From: Sphingopyxis panaciterrae
Lineage (GTDB): Bacteria; Pseudomonadota; Alphaproteobacteria; Sphingomonadales; Sphingomonadaceae
NCBI RefSeq assembly: GCF_011762125.1
Contig: NZ_JAASQN010000002.1
Span: 620,001 to 684,000 of the forward strand
Length of the DNA stretch: 64,000 nt
Direction: 5' to 3'
This document shows, one piece after another, positions 7,939 through 17,004 of this stretch. The position numbers and the translations under genes are program-made. Numbering within the stretch: the stretch's first letter is position 1; each line of letters starts with the position of its first letter. The notes below the pieces were generated by a model. That model worked only from the letters and a program-made list of their open reading frames with translations, was not told the origin of the DNA and did no database searches.

Positions 7939-9459
7939 TTAGCGCGAGAAGGTGAACACCTGATTTTTCTGGCTCCGTCGCGGCAAGGTAAGGAAGAAGG
8001 ATGTTCCTTCTCCGAGCGTTGATTCCGCCCATAGCTTTCCGCCATGGTTGCTCACGATCGACCGGGACAGAACCAGGCCCAGCCCGAAACCGTGCGCCTT
8101 GGTCGTCATTCTCGTCTGAAACAGCGCTTCGAGCTGCTCGTTGCCCATCCCTTCGCCGCAGTCGGCCACGGTGATCCGGACGAAATCATCATCAAAGTCG
8201 TTGGCGGAGATTCGCAGTTCACGGCGGCCGCCCTTCTCGCTCATCGCCTCGATTCCGTTGAGCGCAAGATTGAGCATCACCTGTCCGATCAAGGTCTTGT
8301 CACACCAAGCCTTGCGGCTTGCCTTCACATCGACAACCAGCGAAGCCTTGCCTTCCTGCACCTTGAGCTGAAGGAAGGCCGATATGTCGTCGAGAATGTC
8401 GCGTATTGACCAAAGTCTCCGCTCGATGCGCTTATGCGTGGTAAAATCGTGCACCGACCGCATGATGCGCGTCGCGCGTTCGGCCTCGGACGCAATCTGT
8501 TCGAGTGCCCAGCGCGTCTGTTCGAGCTCAGTCGAAGCCGGAAGCGAACGCAGACACCCGTCCGCATAGTTGCGAATGGCGGCGACAGGCTGATTGAGCT
8601 CGTGTGCGATCGCCGAGCCGAGTTCGGCCATCGTCCAGTATCTCGCCAGCATATGGACTTCTTCGGTACGCTTTCGCGCGTCCATTTCGGCTTCGACCCG
8701 CTCGGTGACATCGCGAAAGCTTGCCAATATGCCGCCCACATCCGGGTGCCTGGTAAAATTGCGAACCGTCGACTCGATATGCCGGTAGGATCCGTCGGCG
8801 TGACGAATGCGGGTCTCCATCCGCACCGGCGTGCCGTCACTCGGGATTTTGCGCACCAGCGCGCTTACCTGCCTGCGCTCGTCGGGATGATGAAGCCGCC
8901 TGATATTCATCCCGAGAAAGTCCTTCTCGGAATAGCCGAGAATATGCTGGATCGACGGAGCGACGTACCGGATCTTCCCGTCGGCTGCGATGATCGTCGT
9001 CGCGGTGAATGAATCGGCAAGGAGCCGCCTCAGCCGCTCCTCCTGCTTCACCGCCCCGAATTGCCCGCTGGCATCGCGAAGATGCAGTAGCGAGACCTCA
9101 CGCTGGTCGGAAAAACTCAGTTCCTGCTCGAAAACCTCGACGGGGAGCATCGATCCGTTGCTCATCCGGAACTGGACGATGACGCCCGGCCGGCCAATTC
9201 CCTTCGCCTGCTCAGCGGAAAGCTTCTCGCCCAGCCCGACCAGCAGCTCGCTGGCCTGGAGCGACAGCAGCTCGTCGCCATGGCCGCCGTGCGCTTTTTT
9301 TGCGGCTTCGTTGGCCCAAAGGATCCCGCCACTGACCCGGTCGACGATAAGCGCGCCGTGCGGGGAACCGTCGAGGACGATCAAGAACCTGTCCCGGGCA
9401 AAAGGAGCGAACCGTTCGTCAAGCGATGCCCAGAGCCGTGTGTCGCCCATATCCTGCAT
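7939..9459 (-). CDS. PAS-domain sensor histidine kinase (FixL-like)
   Basis: The protein has 506 residues and no membrane segment, so it is probably cytosolic. Two PAS-like regions are visible at about 25-130 and 145-258; the second contains GYSEKDFLGMNIRRLHHPDE and ends in FRDVTERVEAE. The dimerisation/phospho-acceptor motif AIAHELNQPVAAIRNYADG has His286. The ATPase has N-box NLALNGIEAM (about 397-406), DCGEGMG (433-439) and GFGLGLVLSRSIV (457-469). The HELNQP type H-box is typical of FixL/TodS/StyS relatives. It is the natural partner of the FixJ-like regulator. There is no visible haem-pocket evidence, so the signal may be an aromatic ligand or redox state. Confidence 0.92.
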   Translation of the reverse strand: MQDMGDTRLWASLDERFAPFARDRFLIVLDGSPHGALIVDRVSGGILWANEAAKKAHGGHGDELLSLQASELLVGLGEKLSAEQAKGIGRPGVIVQFRMSNGSMLPVEVFEQELSFSDQREVSLLHLRDASGQFGAVKQEERLRRLLADSFTATTIIAADGKIRYVAPSIQHILGYSEKDFLGMNIRRLHHPDERRQVSALVRKIPSDGTPVRMETRIRHADGSYRHIESTVRNFTRHPDVGGILASFRDVTERVEAEMDARKRTEEVHMLARYWTMAELGSAIAHELNQPVAAIRNYADGCLRSLPASTELEQTRWALEQIASEAERATRIMRSVHDFTTHKRIERRLWSIRDILDDISAFLQLKVQEGKASLVVDVKASRKAWCDKTLIGQVMLNLALNGIEAMSEKGGRRELRISANDFDDDFVRITVADCGEGMGNEQLEALFQTRMTTKAHGFGLGLVLSRSIVSNHGGKLWAESTLGEGTSFFLTLPRRSQKNQVFTFSR

Positions 9460-9501
9460 TGCGCCAAAATATAGGGATGGGGCTCAGCGCCAAAGGACTT
9501 T

Positions 9502-9828
9502 CTAGAGCTCCACAAAGACGTCGGTTCCTTCGGTTCGCAGCTTGAACGATCTCACGGGCTCCAGTGCGGGACCGGTCTCCGGCTCGCCGGTGCGCAGGTT
9601 GAACCGCGCCTGATGGAGTGGGCACTCAACGCAATTGCCCTCGACCCAGCCCTCGGACAGACTGGCGTTGCCATGCGAACAATGATCGTCAAGAGCGTAA
9701 AGCTCGCCGTCGACGCGAAAGACCGCGATGTCGAATCCGCCGAGGGACCGGCGGATCGGCTCGTCCTCGGCAAACTCGTCGGCACTTCCGATGCGCACCC
9801 AACGGGAGTTTGCATCGGGCGCGATCAT
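9502..9828 (-). CDS. Rieske [2Fe-2S] ferredoxin of a ring-hydroxylating dioxygenase
   Basis: The 108-residue single-domain protein carries the Rieske ligands Cys50-x-His52 (CSHGNASLSEG) and Cys69-x2-His72 (CPLHQARF). It transfers single electrons from a flavoprotein reductase to the terminal oxygenase. It is the last gene of an alpha-beta-ferredoxin operon, with its ATG overlapping the beta-subunit stop (ATGA). It is the only small ferredoxin seen in the island, so it may serve both terminal oxygenases. Confidence 0.93.
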   Translation of the reverse strand: MIAPDANSRWVRIGSADEFAEDEPIRRSLGGFDIAVFRVDGELYALDDHCSHGNASLSEGWVEGNCVECPLHQARFNLRTGEPETGPALEPVRSFKLRTEGTDVFVEL

Positions 9829-10298
9829 ACGGGGATGACCAGGAGCGTATCCACCCGCGCGTTTTCATATATCGCGCGCTTCGATCTGTATCGCCAGCCT
9901 GCGTCCGTCCGCACGACGATATCGTCATACCGTCCCACCTGGAACACGTCCGCGTTCAGCTCGTTGACCGTCCGCATAACGAGATAGTTCGAGCGCGTGA
10001 CGACCTCGTCGGCCGACTGGGACAGAATTTCGAGGCCCGACACGAAATGGCGGTAGGTATGGGCGTGGAACACATTGGCCTCGCGCATCGAGACCACCCG
10101 GTCGCGCATCATGGTCTGCCCGAAGCAATGCATCAGGCCGGCCGGAAGTCCCTGCGCGAAATTCTCGCGCGGAATGATTTCATAGTTTCCGTCGGGCGTG
10201 AAGAAATTGGGCCAATCCTCGAACCGTTCGTCATCGATCGCGGCGACATATCCGGTCTGAAGCTCGGTAAGCTCGAAATGCAGTTTCATCTTGTCCAT
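9825..10298 (-). CDS. Ring-hydroxylating dioxygenase beta subunit (oxygenase 1)
   Basis: This small subunit has 157 residues and the NTF2/SnoaL-like fold of aromatic dioxygenase beta chains: DDERFEDWPNFFTPDGNYEIIPRENF near the start and HAHTYRHFVSG in the middle. It has a structural role, stabilising the alpha3beta3 hexamer. It starts 4 bp after the alpha-subunit stop and overlaps the ferredoxin start, so all three are co-translated. Confidence 0.92.
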   Translation of the reverse strand: MDKMKLHFELTELQTGYVAAIDDERFEDWPNFFTPDGNYEIIPRENFAQGLPAGLMHCFGQTMMRDRVVSMREANVFHAHTYRHFVSGLEILSQSADEVVTRSNYLVMRTVNELNADVFQVGRYDDIVVRTDAGWRYRSKRAIYENARVDTLLVIPV

Positions 10299-10302
10299 CG
10301 GC

Positions 10303-11580
10303 TCAAAACCCCATCAGCCGCTGATAACCGCGCCAGAAGCGCCGAATGTGATTTTCCGCCATCGGCACCCGTTCCTGATCCTCTTCGGCGGCATCCAGCC
10401 CCATCAGTGCGATCGAGTGCCCCGCAGGACCCGACTTTATGCCGTCCTGAACGAGTTCGATCGCGGTGCCGTCTTCCATCGAAATCAGTCCGGCGGCGCC
10501 GACAAGGTTCATCTGCGTCACGCGATGGCGCCGCATTTCGGGGGAATCGTCGGCGTAGCCGAAAAAGTGGAAGATCAGCTCGAACTCGTCGGGCGCCTTG
10601 GGCAACACCTGCCGAACCGCCAGCACATTTTGAATCTGCATGATCACCAGCTGGGGAAAGATGCACTGGAGATGGTTTGCCACAAGTTCCTCGAACTCCT
10701 GACGATTTTCAACGATTTCCGGATATTCCAGGCTCAGCTTGTCCTTGAACGTCGCAATGTCCTTGTAGTCCGACGCTCCGCTCGGATCGGGCGTGATGAA
10801 CAGGTCGCCGCAGGTGTGTAGATCGCTGGTGTCGCCGATGACCCGCGCCTTCTGGTTCGACCGGACCAGATTAAAGGTGGCGTGGAATGTATGGAGAAGC
10901 GAGGCGTGATAGCCATCACGGACATTCTCCATGTAAAGCTTCCAGTTGCCATGGATATATTGTCTGGTTGCCCCGAGAAATTCGATCGGCTTGTGGAATA
11001 TCCGGTCAATGCCGGGCAACATGCGCTCGCCAAGATAATCGGCGAGCGGCGCAGTGTCATCGGAAAAGCTCGCGAATAGCAGGCCCTTGTAGGAGGCCAC
11101 CCGCAGCTTGCGGAGACCGTTCTGCTTCAGATCGAATGATCCCGGCATGCCCGCGACGCCCTGGACGCCCCGGCGGAAGGGAACCCCCTCAAGGTCACCA
11201 CGGGCGTTGTAGCTCCACTGATGATAGATGCAGGCATGACTTTTCGCATTACCGCGCTTTTCGCGACAGACGATCGCACCGCGGTGCGCGCAGCGGTTGA
11301 CCCAAGCGGCGAAATCGCCTTCGGGCGTCCGCGTTACGACCACGGGGGTGTCGCCGACATAGGTGCTCTTGAAATCGCCGGGCTCGGGCAGTTCCGCCTC
11401 GAGTGCCAGATAATTCCAGGTCGGTCCGCGGAAAATCCGCTCCTGCTCAAGATCGTAGATCTCCTTGGAGCTATAGACCTCAAAGGGCACCGAAGAACCG
11501 TCGCTCCCCGGAAAGCGGACCTTGCCGCCCGGGGGATCACCGGACCCCTTATCCACATCTGCTCCATCGCCAACTTGCAT
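10303..11580 (-). CDS. Ring-hydroxylating dioxygenase alpha subunit, anthranilate/salicylate-hydroxylase-like (oxygenase 1)
   Basis: This catalytic subunit has 425 residues. The Rieske centre ligands are Cys97-x-His99 (CAHRG) and Cys117-x2-His120 (CIYHQW). The mononuclear iron site is seen in MENVRDGYHASLLH with Asp222, His225 and His230. The block around the iron site resembles AndAc/NagG-type anthranilate 1,2-dioxygenase and salicylate 5-hydroxylase large subunits more than biphenyl dioxygenases. It therefore probably hydroxylates a benzoate-type acid. It heads the minus-strand operon and is transcribed away from the second dioxygenase from a shared 608-bp control region. The exact substrate is unknown. 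Confidence 0.92.
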   Translation of the reverse strand: MQVGDGADVDKGSGDPPGGKVRFPGSDGSSVPFEVYSSKEIYDLEQERIFRGPTWNYLALEAELPEPGDFKSTYVGDTPVVVTRTPEGDFAAWVNRCAHRGAIVCREKRGNAKSHACIYHQWSYNARGDLEGVPFRRGVQGVAGMPGSFDLKQNGLRKLRVASYKGLLFASFSDDTAPLADYLGERMLPGIDRIFHKPIEFLGATRQYIHGNWKLYMENVRDGYHASLLHTFHATFNLVRSNQKARVIGDTSDLHTCGDLFITPDPSGASDYKDIATFKDKLSLEYPEIVENRQEFEELVANHLQCIFPQLVIMQIQNVLAVRQVLPKAPDEFELIFHFFGYADDSPEMRRHRVTQMNLVGAAGLISMEDGTAIELVQDGIKSGPAGHSIALMGLDAAEEDQERVPMAENHIRRFWRGYQRLMGF

Positions 11581-12188
11581 CTTGCTTGTCCTATAATCGG
11601 TTCGTGCGGCACACGGCGGGACAGGCAGCTGCCCCTCCCTGTGGTCGCGGGTTCACAATTCATTCTCTGCGGATCTGCAGATATTTTTCGGAATGGGTCC
11701 GCGCGTTCGGCATTCCCGCACTTCGCCCCTCAATCTCCTGTCCAGCCTCACGCCGGCTTCATCGCATGCGACGCGGCCGGACGAGAGCGGTAGCAACGGA
11801 CCAGCCCCCGAGCTATTGGAGCAAACCCGCACTACGTCATTGTCCACCCCGCGTTTTTGCGGTTGTGCAGCGCACCGGATGCCAGCGCTTCTCGATCCGG
11901 ATTCGTCATTTCAGGACGCGCAGCCCATACCGTGGACAGCGGCTCTCTGTGCCGTGCGCGCCATCCCTGAGCGCTGCCCGTTCTAGATGATCGAGCGGTG
12001 GCTTATTGGTGCAAACACCCATCGAATTCGACGATCCTCCCGATGATCCACCGTGTGGAACTGGCTATGCCGGCCCGGCGCACCGAAGTTCGATACACGT
12101 GATTTTACAGAAATATCAGGACGAGCCGTCAACGCGGATCGAAGTGCAGATCGATTATTTCCTATGGCAAGCGTCCGGGGAGACTGAC
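11581..12188. promoter_or_regulatory. Divergent control region between the two dioxygenase operons
   Basis: A long non-coding gap lies between two alpha-subunit genes transcribed in opposite directions, and the promoters of both operons must lie here. An upstream in-frame extension of the plus-strand gene (from 12006) was judged non-coding because it lacks family similarity. I did not find a TodT/StyR-like palindrome. Confidence 0.55.
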
Positions 12189-13466
12189 GTGGATATATCC
12201 GAGATCATTTCCATCGATACCGACCGAAGTCAGTTCAAAGTCCATCGTAGCGGCTACGTAAATCAAGAGCTGTTCGCGGCGGAACGCGATGCGATCTTCA
12301 ACAAGTCGTGGCTCTATGTGGGCCATGAATCGGAGATCTCCAGCCCCGGGGATTTTGTCACCCGCCGCGTTGCCGGCCGTGATCTTGTCCTCGCCCGCGA
12401 TTCCCAAGGCGATGTCCGTTGCTTTCACAATGTCTGTCCGCATCGCGGCGCGAAGATTGTCCGCGAAAAATCCGGCAATGCCCGCAGCTTCACGTGCATT
12501 TATCATGCCTGGAAATTCAACAACGCAGGCAAGCTGATCGGTCTCAACGGGCCGGAGACCTATCCGCCAGGCTTCCGGCAGGATCCGGAGCATCAGCTTC
12601 AGCCGGTGCCGCTGCTCGATGCCTACCGCGGCCTGATCTTCGTCAATTACGATTCCGGCGCCATCAGCCTGACCGAATATCTGGCAGGTGCCACCGAATA
12701 TCTCGATCTGATCATGGACCAGGCGCAGGAGCGGATGGTGCTGATCGGCGGGGTCCAGGAATATGCGATGCGCGCGAACTGGAAATTGCTGGCAGAAAAT
12801 GCCGTCGACGTTTTTCACCTGCAGCCGCTCCATCCGACATATTTTGACATGATCGGGGCGCTCTCCGGCAGCCAACCGAGCTTCCGGGGGCTGACCGGCG
12901 AGGCGCATTATCTCGGCAACGGTCACACCGTGGTGGAGATGGATACCCCCGCCGGCCGGCCGATTGCAAAATGGATGCCGGGCTGGGGTGAGGAAAGCAA
13001 AGCGAGCATCGAGCGCGTCTATGCGGATCTCGTTCGCCGGTTCGGCGAGGAACGTGCATTCCGTATCGCCAACCGGAACCGCAATCTTGTCCTCTTCCCC
13101 AACCTGGTCATCAACGATCATATTTCGCTCACGATCCGTTGCACCGAGCCGGTCGCGCCGGACGCAATGGACGTTACCGTGTGGGGGCTCGCGCCGGAGG
13201 AAGAGGCGGGGAACGACGTCGCGGTCAAACGCCGCCTGACGAGTTTCATCGAATTTCTCGGCCCCGGCGGCTTCGCCACGCCGGACGATATCGAGGCGCT
13301 CGAACTGTGCCAGAAAGGCTTTGCCAGCCGGGATGGCGCGCCGTGGAACGATTTCTCGAAGGGAATGGGGTTGAGCACCTCAAGCTGGATGGACGAGGGA
13401 CAGATGCGCTATTTCTGGGTCGAATGGCGCGACCGCCTGCTGCGCAATTACGAGGCGGCGGCGTGA
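12189..13466 (+). CDS. Ring-hydroxylating dioxygenase alpha subunit, benzoate/toluate-like (oxygenase 2)
   Basis: The protein has 425 residues from a GTG start that has GGGGAG 6 nt upstream. The longer frame adds 61 residues without similarity. Rieske ligands are Cys83-x-His85 (CPHRGA) and Cys103-x2-His106 (CIYHAWKF). The iron site in AENAVDVFHLQPLH has Asp207, His210 and His215. The DVFHLQPLHPTYF arrangement recalls the two-component benzoate/toluate group (BenA/XylX), which normally takes electrons directly from a reductase. It is the first gene of a plus-strand run with its own beta subunit and a diol dehydrogenase, so it likely forms a cis-dihydrodiol. Confidence 0.92.
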   Translation: MDISEIISIDTDRSQFKVHRSGYVNQELFAAERDAIFNKSWLYVGHESEISSPGDFVTRRVAGRDLVLARDSQGDVRCFHNVCPHRGAKIVREKSGNARSFTCIYHAWKFNNAGKLIGLNGPETYPPGFRQDPEHQLQPVPLLDAYRGLIFVNYDSGAISLTEYLAGATEYLDLIMDQAQERMVLIGGVQEYAMRANWKLLAENAVDVFHLQPLHPTYFDMIGALSGSQPSFRGLTGEAHYLGNGHTVVEMDTPAGRPIAKWMPGWGEESKASIERVYADLVRRFGEERAFRIANRNRNLVLFPNLVINDHISLTIRCTEPVAPDAMDVTVWGLAPEEEAGNDVAVKRRLTSFIEFLGPGGFATPDDIEALELCQKGFASRDGAPWNDFSKGMGLSTSSWMDEGQMRYFWVEWRDRLLRNYEAAA

Positions 13467-13957
13467 GCGCGTGCGAGACGCCAACGCGGGCGGAAATCGA
13501 GGACTTTCTCTTTGGGGAGGCCGAGCTGCTCGACGCCTGGGATCTGACCGAGTGGCGCGCGCTGTTCACGGATGACTGCCGCTATCTCGTGCCTACTCCG
13601 AACGCCGATCCCTATGCGTCGCCCGATTCCACGCTGCACATCATTGCCGATGACGCCTTTCTGCTCACCGAACGTGTGAAGCGCCTGAGCAAGCGCACGG
13701 CCCATGCCGAGTTTCCGCATTCGAAGACGCAGCGCCTCGTCAGCAATGTCCGGATCGTCGCGAACAGCTCGGATGAAATTCACGTGCGCAGCGTCTTCGC
13801 GACGTTCCGTTCGCGCCACGGCAGGGTCGATACCTATTACGGCCGGCACGAGCATATTCTCGTCGTGGAAGCAGGAGCGCTGAAGATCAAACAGAAGCGC
13901 TCGATCCTCGGCATGGAGGCGCTTCGTCCCCAGGGCAGTCTTTCTATCATTGTGTGA
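13463..13957 (+). CDS. Ring-hydroxylating dioxygenase beta subunit (oxygenase 2)
   Basis: The 164-residue product reads VSACETPTRAEIEDFLFGEA from a GTG whose last bases overlap the alpha stop (GTGA). The EAELLDAWDLTEWRALFTDDCRYLVP segment and the later RLVSNVRIVANSSDEIHVRSVFATFRSR are typical of BenB/XylY-like beta chains. It is structural and pairs with the alpha subunit at 12189-13466. Confidence 0.92.
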   Translation: MSACETPTRAEIEDFLFGEAELLDAWDLTEWRALFTDDCRYLVPTPNADPYASPDSTLHIIADDAFLLTERVKRLSKRTAHAEFPHSKTQRLVSNVRIVANSSDEIHVRSVFATFRSRHGRVDTYYGRHEHILVVEAGALKIKQKRSILGMEALRPQGSLSIIV

Positions 13958-13966
13958 GATAATGAA

Positions 13967-14749
13967 ATGCGTGGATTGAATGGAAAAGTAGCGATCGTCA
14001 CCGGCGGTGCCCGCAGCATTGGTGCCGCGGTGGTCAGAGAGTTCATGCTCGAGGGAGCCAGCGTCACGATCGCCGATATCTTGGTCGAGGAAGGCGCTGC
14101 GCTGGCAGCGAAACTGGGGGACAAGGTCCACTTCGCGCCGACCGATCTGCGCTCGGACGAGCAGCTGCAAATCTGCGTGGACCAGACGGTGGAAAAATTC
14201 GGGCGGATCGACTTCCTGATCAACGCGGCGGCAACCTATCACGACAAGGGCTTCGACAGCTCGCGTGCCGACTGGACGTTCACGTTCGACGTGAACCTCT
14301 TTGGCGGCGTCGTCCTGTTCCAAAAGGCTTACCCGTATCTCGCGCAATCGGGTGCGGCAGCGGTGGTGAACTTCAGCAGCGAAAGCGCGCATGCCGCGCA
14401 GGCGAAGCGGTGGGTCTATCCGTGTACCAAGTCCGCGATCGAGGAGTTGACGCGGTCGCAGGCGCTCGACGTCGCCAAGGACAATATCCGGGTCAACGCG
14501 GTCATTCCCGGCTGGACATGGTCGACGCCGATCCAGAAAGCGCATGACCAGGATCCGGATTTCGTGAATGGCCTCGCCGCACAATTCCACATGAACGGCC
14601 GGATCGGGACCGCAGAAGAGGTTGCCCGCGCCGTTCTGTTTCTCTGTTCGACCGATGCCAGCCTCATCACCGGCTCGATGCTTCCGGTCGACGGCGGCCA
14701 TGCCGCGCTCGGTCCCCAGGGAACGCTCGAGCTTTCCCCGCCGCAATAA
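13967..14749 (+). CDS. SDR oxidoreductase, likely cis-dihydrodiol dehydrogenase
   Basis: This classical short-chain dehydrogenase has 260 residues. The cofactor loop is TGGARSIG (residues 12-19), NAA is at about 86-88, and the catalytic residues are Ser138, Tyr151 and Lys155 (YPCTKSA). The C-terminal LITGSMLPVDGGHA is the usual SDR ending. Lying 9 bp after a benzoate-type dioxygenase beta gene, it occupies the position of benD/xylL, so the expected reaction is NAD+-dependent re-aromatisation of a cis-diol to a catechol. The substrate is inferred only from position. Confidence 0.88.
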   Translation: MRGLNGKVAIVTGGARSIGAAVVREFMLEGASVTIADILVEEGAALAAKLGDKVHFAPTDLRSDEQLQICVDQTVEKFGRIDFLINAAATYHDKGFDSSRADWTFTFDVNLFGGVVLFQKAYPYLAQSGAAAVVNFSSESAHAAQAKRWVYPCTKSAIEELTRSQALDVAKDNIRVNAVIPGWTWSTPIQKAHDQDPDFVNGLAAQFHMNGRIGTAEEVARAVLFLCSTDASLITGSMLPVDGGHAALGPQGTLELSPPQ

Positions 14750-14962
14750 CGACGCGCTCGCGGATGTCATTCCAGGCTACCCCGGGCACGGCAGCCGCCG
14801 CGTAGATGCGGCTGGCCGAGGGTGTTGAGCCACGGCGTGCCGCCCGGAGAAGGTGACACCCAGACGACTGCCGGACCATCACGCCGCATTGGGGCGAACA
14901 CTAATGGGAAGCGAATAGAAGACGATTTACACGCGGGAGAGGCTCCAGCTCGGGAGAATCAA

Positions 14963-15928
14963 ATGGCTTTCTTCATGGTCGCGGCATCGCACTCGCCGCT
15001 TCTCGATTTTCCGGCGCGGGAGAGTTCCTCGGTGCGGAATATCCTTGCAGCGCTGGACGCGAGCCGAGCGCGGATCGAGGCCTTCAATCCCGACCTCGCG
15101 ATCGTTTTCGGCGTCGATCATTATGGCGGTCAGCACATGGACTGCATGCCATCCTTCTGCGTGGGCGTCGAAGCCACGGCCATGTCGGACGTCGGCGGGA
15201 CGCCCGGGCGCCTCGACGTCCCGCGCGACACGGCCGTGGCGGCGGTCAAGGCGATCCGCGCCGCGGGCGTCGACACCGCCGTCTCCTATGCGATGGACGT
15301 CGACCACGGTTTCTCGCAGGCTCTGAAGCGTCTCTTGGGCGGCGTGGACAGATATCCGGTGCTGCCGATCTTCGTCAGCTGCCTTCAGCCACCCTTCAGC
15401 CCGTTCGCGCGTGCCCGCGCCCTGGGCGAGGCGGTCGGATCTTTTGCCCGCACGCTGGACTATGAGCGCATACTTTTCATCGGCACCGGCGGTCTCGCGC
15501 ACAATCCCTATCATCTCTTTCCGCCGATCGACGAGGTGCAACCCGAATGGCGCCCCTATATCCTGCACGGCAAGGCGCAGTCGGAGGTGCCGCAGCAGGA
15601 CTGGATCGACTATGAGATCCGGGAGCATCATGTCGGCGCACAGTTTCTGGCGAGCGACGAGGCGACCCCGCAGATGGTGGGTCTGAACGACCCCTGGGAC
15701 AAGGCCTTCCTTGCAGCCTATTGCTCCGACGATCTCTCAGGGTTCGACCGCTGGGATCCCGAGCAGGTCATGGCCGACGCCGGGATCGGGGCGGTCGAGA
15801 CACAATCCTGGATTGCCGCCGGCCAGGCGATGCTGACCGCGACGAACACCCGCCCGCGTGCCATGTTCCACGAAGTATCGATGGAAGTGGGCATCGGCTT
15901 CGGGGTCGCGGAAGCGGGTCCGGTCTGA
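14963..15928 (+). CDS. MhpB-like class III extradiol ring-cleavage dioxygenase
   Basis: This LigB-superfamily protein has 321 residues. The motifs ASHSPLLD (His10), DVDHGF (His115) and GGLAHNPYHLFP (His180) correspond to the iron ligand/acid-base histidines of E. coli MhpB (2,3-dihydroxyphenylpropionate 1,2-dioxygenase). The expected reaction is meta-cleavage of a catechol produced by the upstream dioxygenase and SDR. The ATG at 14963 has GGGAG 6 nt upstream; the in-frame extension further upstream has no family similarity. A 213-bp gap separates it from the SDR gene, so it may have its own promoter. Confidence 0.9.
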   Translation: MAFFMVAASHSPLLDFPARESSSVRNILAALDASRARIEAFNPDLAIVFGVDHYGGQHMDCMPSFCVGVEATAMSDVGGTPGRLDVPRDTAVAAVKAIRAAGVDTAVSYAMDVDHGFSQALKRLLGGVDRYPVLPIFVSCLQPPFSPFARARALGEAVGSFARTLDYERILFIGTGGLAHNPYHLFPPIDEVQPEWRPYILHGKAQSEVPQQDWIDYEIREHHVGAQFLASDEATPQMVGLNDPWDKAFLAAYCSDDLSGFDRWDPEQVMADAGIGAVETQSWIAAGQAMLTATNTRPRAMFHEVSMEVGIGFGVAEAGPV

Positions 15929-15966
15929 GCGGGGTCGCCTCCGATCATTCATCCATGTTCTGAAAG

Positions 15967-16899
15967 ATGTCCAGCGCCATGGCCTATGATACGACCGATC
16001 CACGATCGCTCCTCGCAGGAGCCCCGAAAGCCGCCGTGCCGGTGGTCGCCTATGCCGATGCCGAGACCATCGAATTTCACAAGCTTCCGCCGTCCGAGAC
16101 GGGTGCCGGTTACAAGAGCTGGTACGGACGCTGCCAGAACCTGGTGATATCCTACACCGAAGTAGAGCCTGGCGCCGTCCTTATCCGCGAGAAGCATGCG
16201 GATGAGTATATGGTGTTTTTTCCGGACCCGGACATCAAGGCCGATATCGATACCGCCAGCGGCAGTGCAACCGACGTGAGCCACCAACTGGCAATCATCC
16301 CGCCGGGCGACAGCAGGATCACAATAACTGCCGGAAAAGGCACGGTGATGCGCGTTTTCAGCACGCTTTTGACGGATCTTTCGGAGAAGAGCTACAACGC
16401 CGCCTCCTATCGCGAGCCTCACCCGAACATCCCGGCCTTCCAGCCGTGGCCCGATCCGCCGGCGGGTTTCAAGCTGCGGCTATACCCGATCGATGTTGCG
16501 GCGACGGAAGGCCGCTTCGGCGTGCTTTACCGTTCGACCAACATGATGATCAATCTGTTCCCGGTCGCGACGGAACCGCGTGATCCCAACAAGATGTCGC
16601 CGCACCATCACGACGATTTCGAGCAATGTTCCCTCACGCTGCAAGGCGATTATATGCATTATATCCGCTGGCCCTGGACCGTGAACAAGGCGATCTGGCG
16701 CGACGATGCCAAGATCAGATGCTCGGCGCCTTCGATAACCGTCATTCCTCCGCCGGCAATTCACACCTCGCAAGCGCTCCCGCCGGCGCCCTGCCATCTC
16801 ATCGATATTTTCGGGCCTCCGCGCCTCGATTTTTCGCTGAAGCCCGGCTGGGTGCTGAATGCGGCCGACTATCCGATGCCTGCGGGGGCCGGCAGCTGA
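15967..16899 (+). CDS. Bicupin-like protein of unknown function
   Basis: The 310-residue protein appears to have two cupin halves. The first (about 60-130) includes LIREKHADEYMVFFPD and PPGDSRITITAGKGTVMRVFS. The second (about 195-290) includes SPHHHDDFEQCSLTLQGDYMHYIRWPW, a likely metal-binding histidine cluster. It is related in outline to cupin isomerases/dioxygenases, but I cannot name a family member. Its place between an extradiol dioxygenase and a HpcH/HpaI aldolase suggests it processes a ring-fission product (isomerase, hydrolase or dioxygenase). No signal peptide is visible. Confidence 0.75.
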   Translation: MSSAMAYDTTDPRSLLAGAPKAAVPVVAYADAETIEFHKLPPSETGAGYKSWYGRCQNLVISYTEVEPGAVLIREKHADEYMVFFPDPDIKADIDTASGSATDVSHQLAIIPPGDSRITITAGKGTVMRVFSTLLTDLSEKSYNAASYREPHPNIPAFQPWPDPPAGFKLRLYPIDVAATEGRFGVLYRSTNMMINLFPVATEPRDPNKMSPHHHDDFEQCSLTLQGDYMHYIRWPWTVNKAIWRDDAKIRCSAPSITVIPPPAIHTSQALPPAPCHLIDIFGPPRLDFSLKPGWVLNAADYPMPAGAGS

Positions 16900-17004
16900 C
16901 ATTCAGGCCTGGTGAGAGGTACGCCGTGGTGACGAACGCGCGGGCCGGCATTCGTGCATGGACCTCGCTGCCGGACGACGGGCAGGATGACAGGAGCTTT
17001 AGAC

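Noticed and set aside
12006..12188. 61-residue N-terminal extension of oxygenase 2 alpha subunit
   Set aside because: No similarity to alpha subunits, and the GTG at 12189 has a good ribosome-binding site and gives the usual length.
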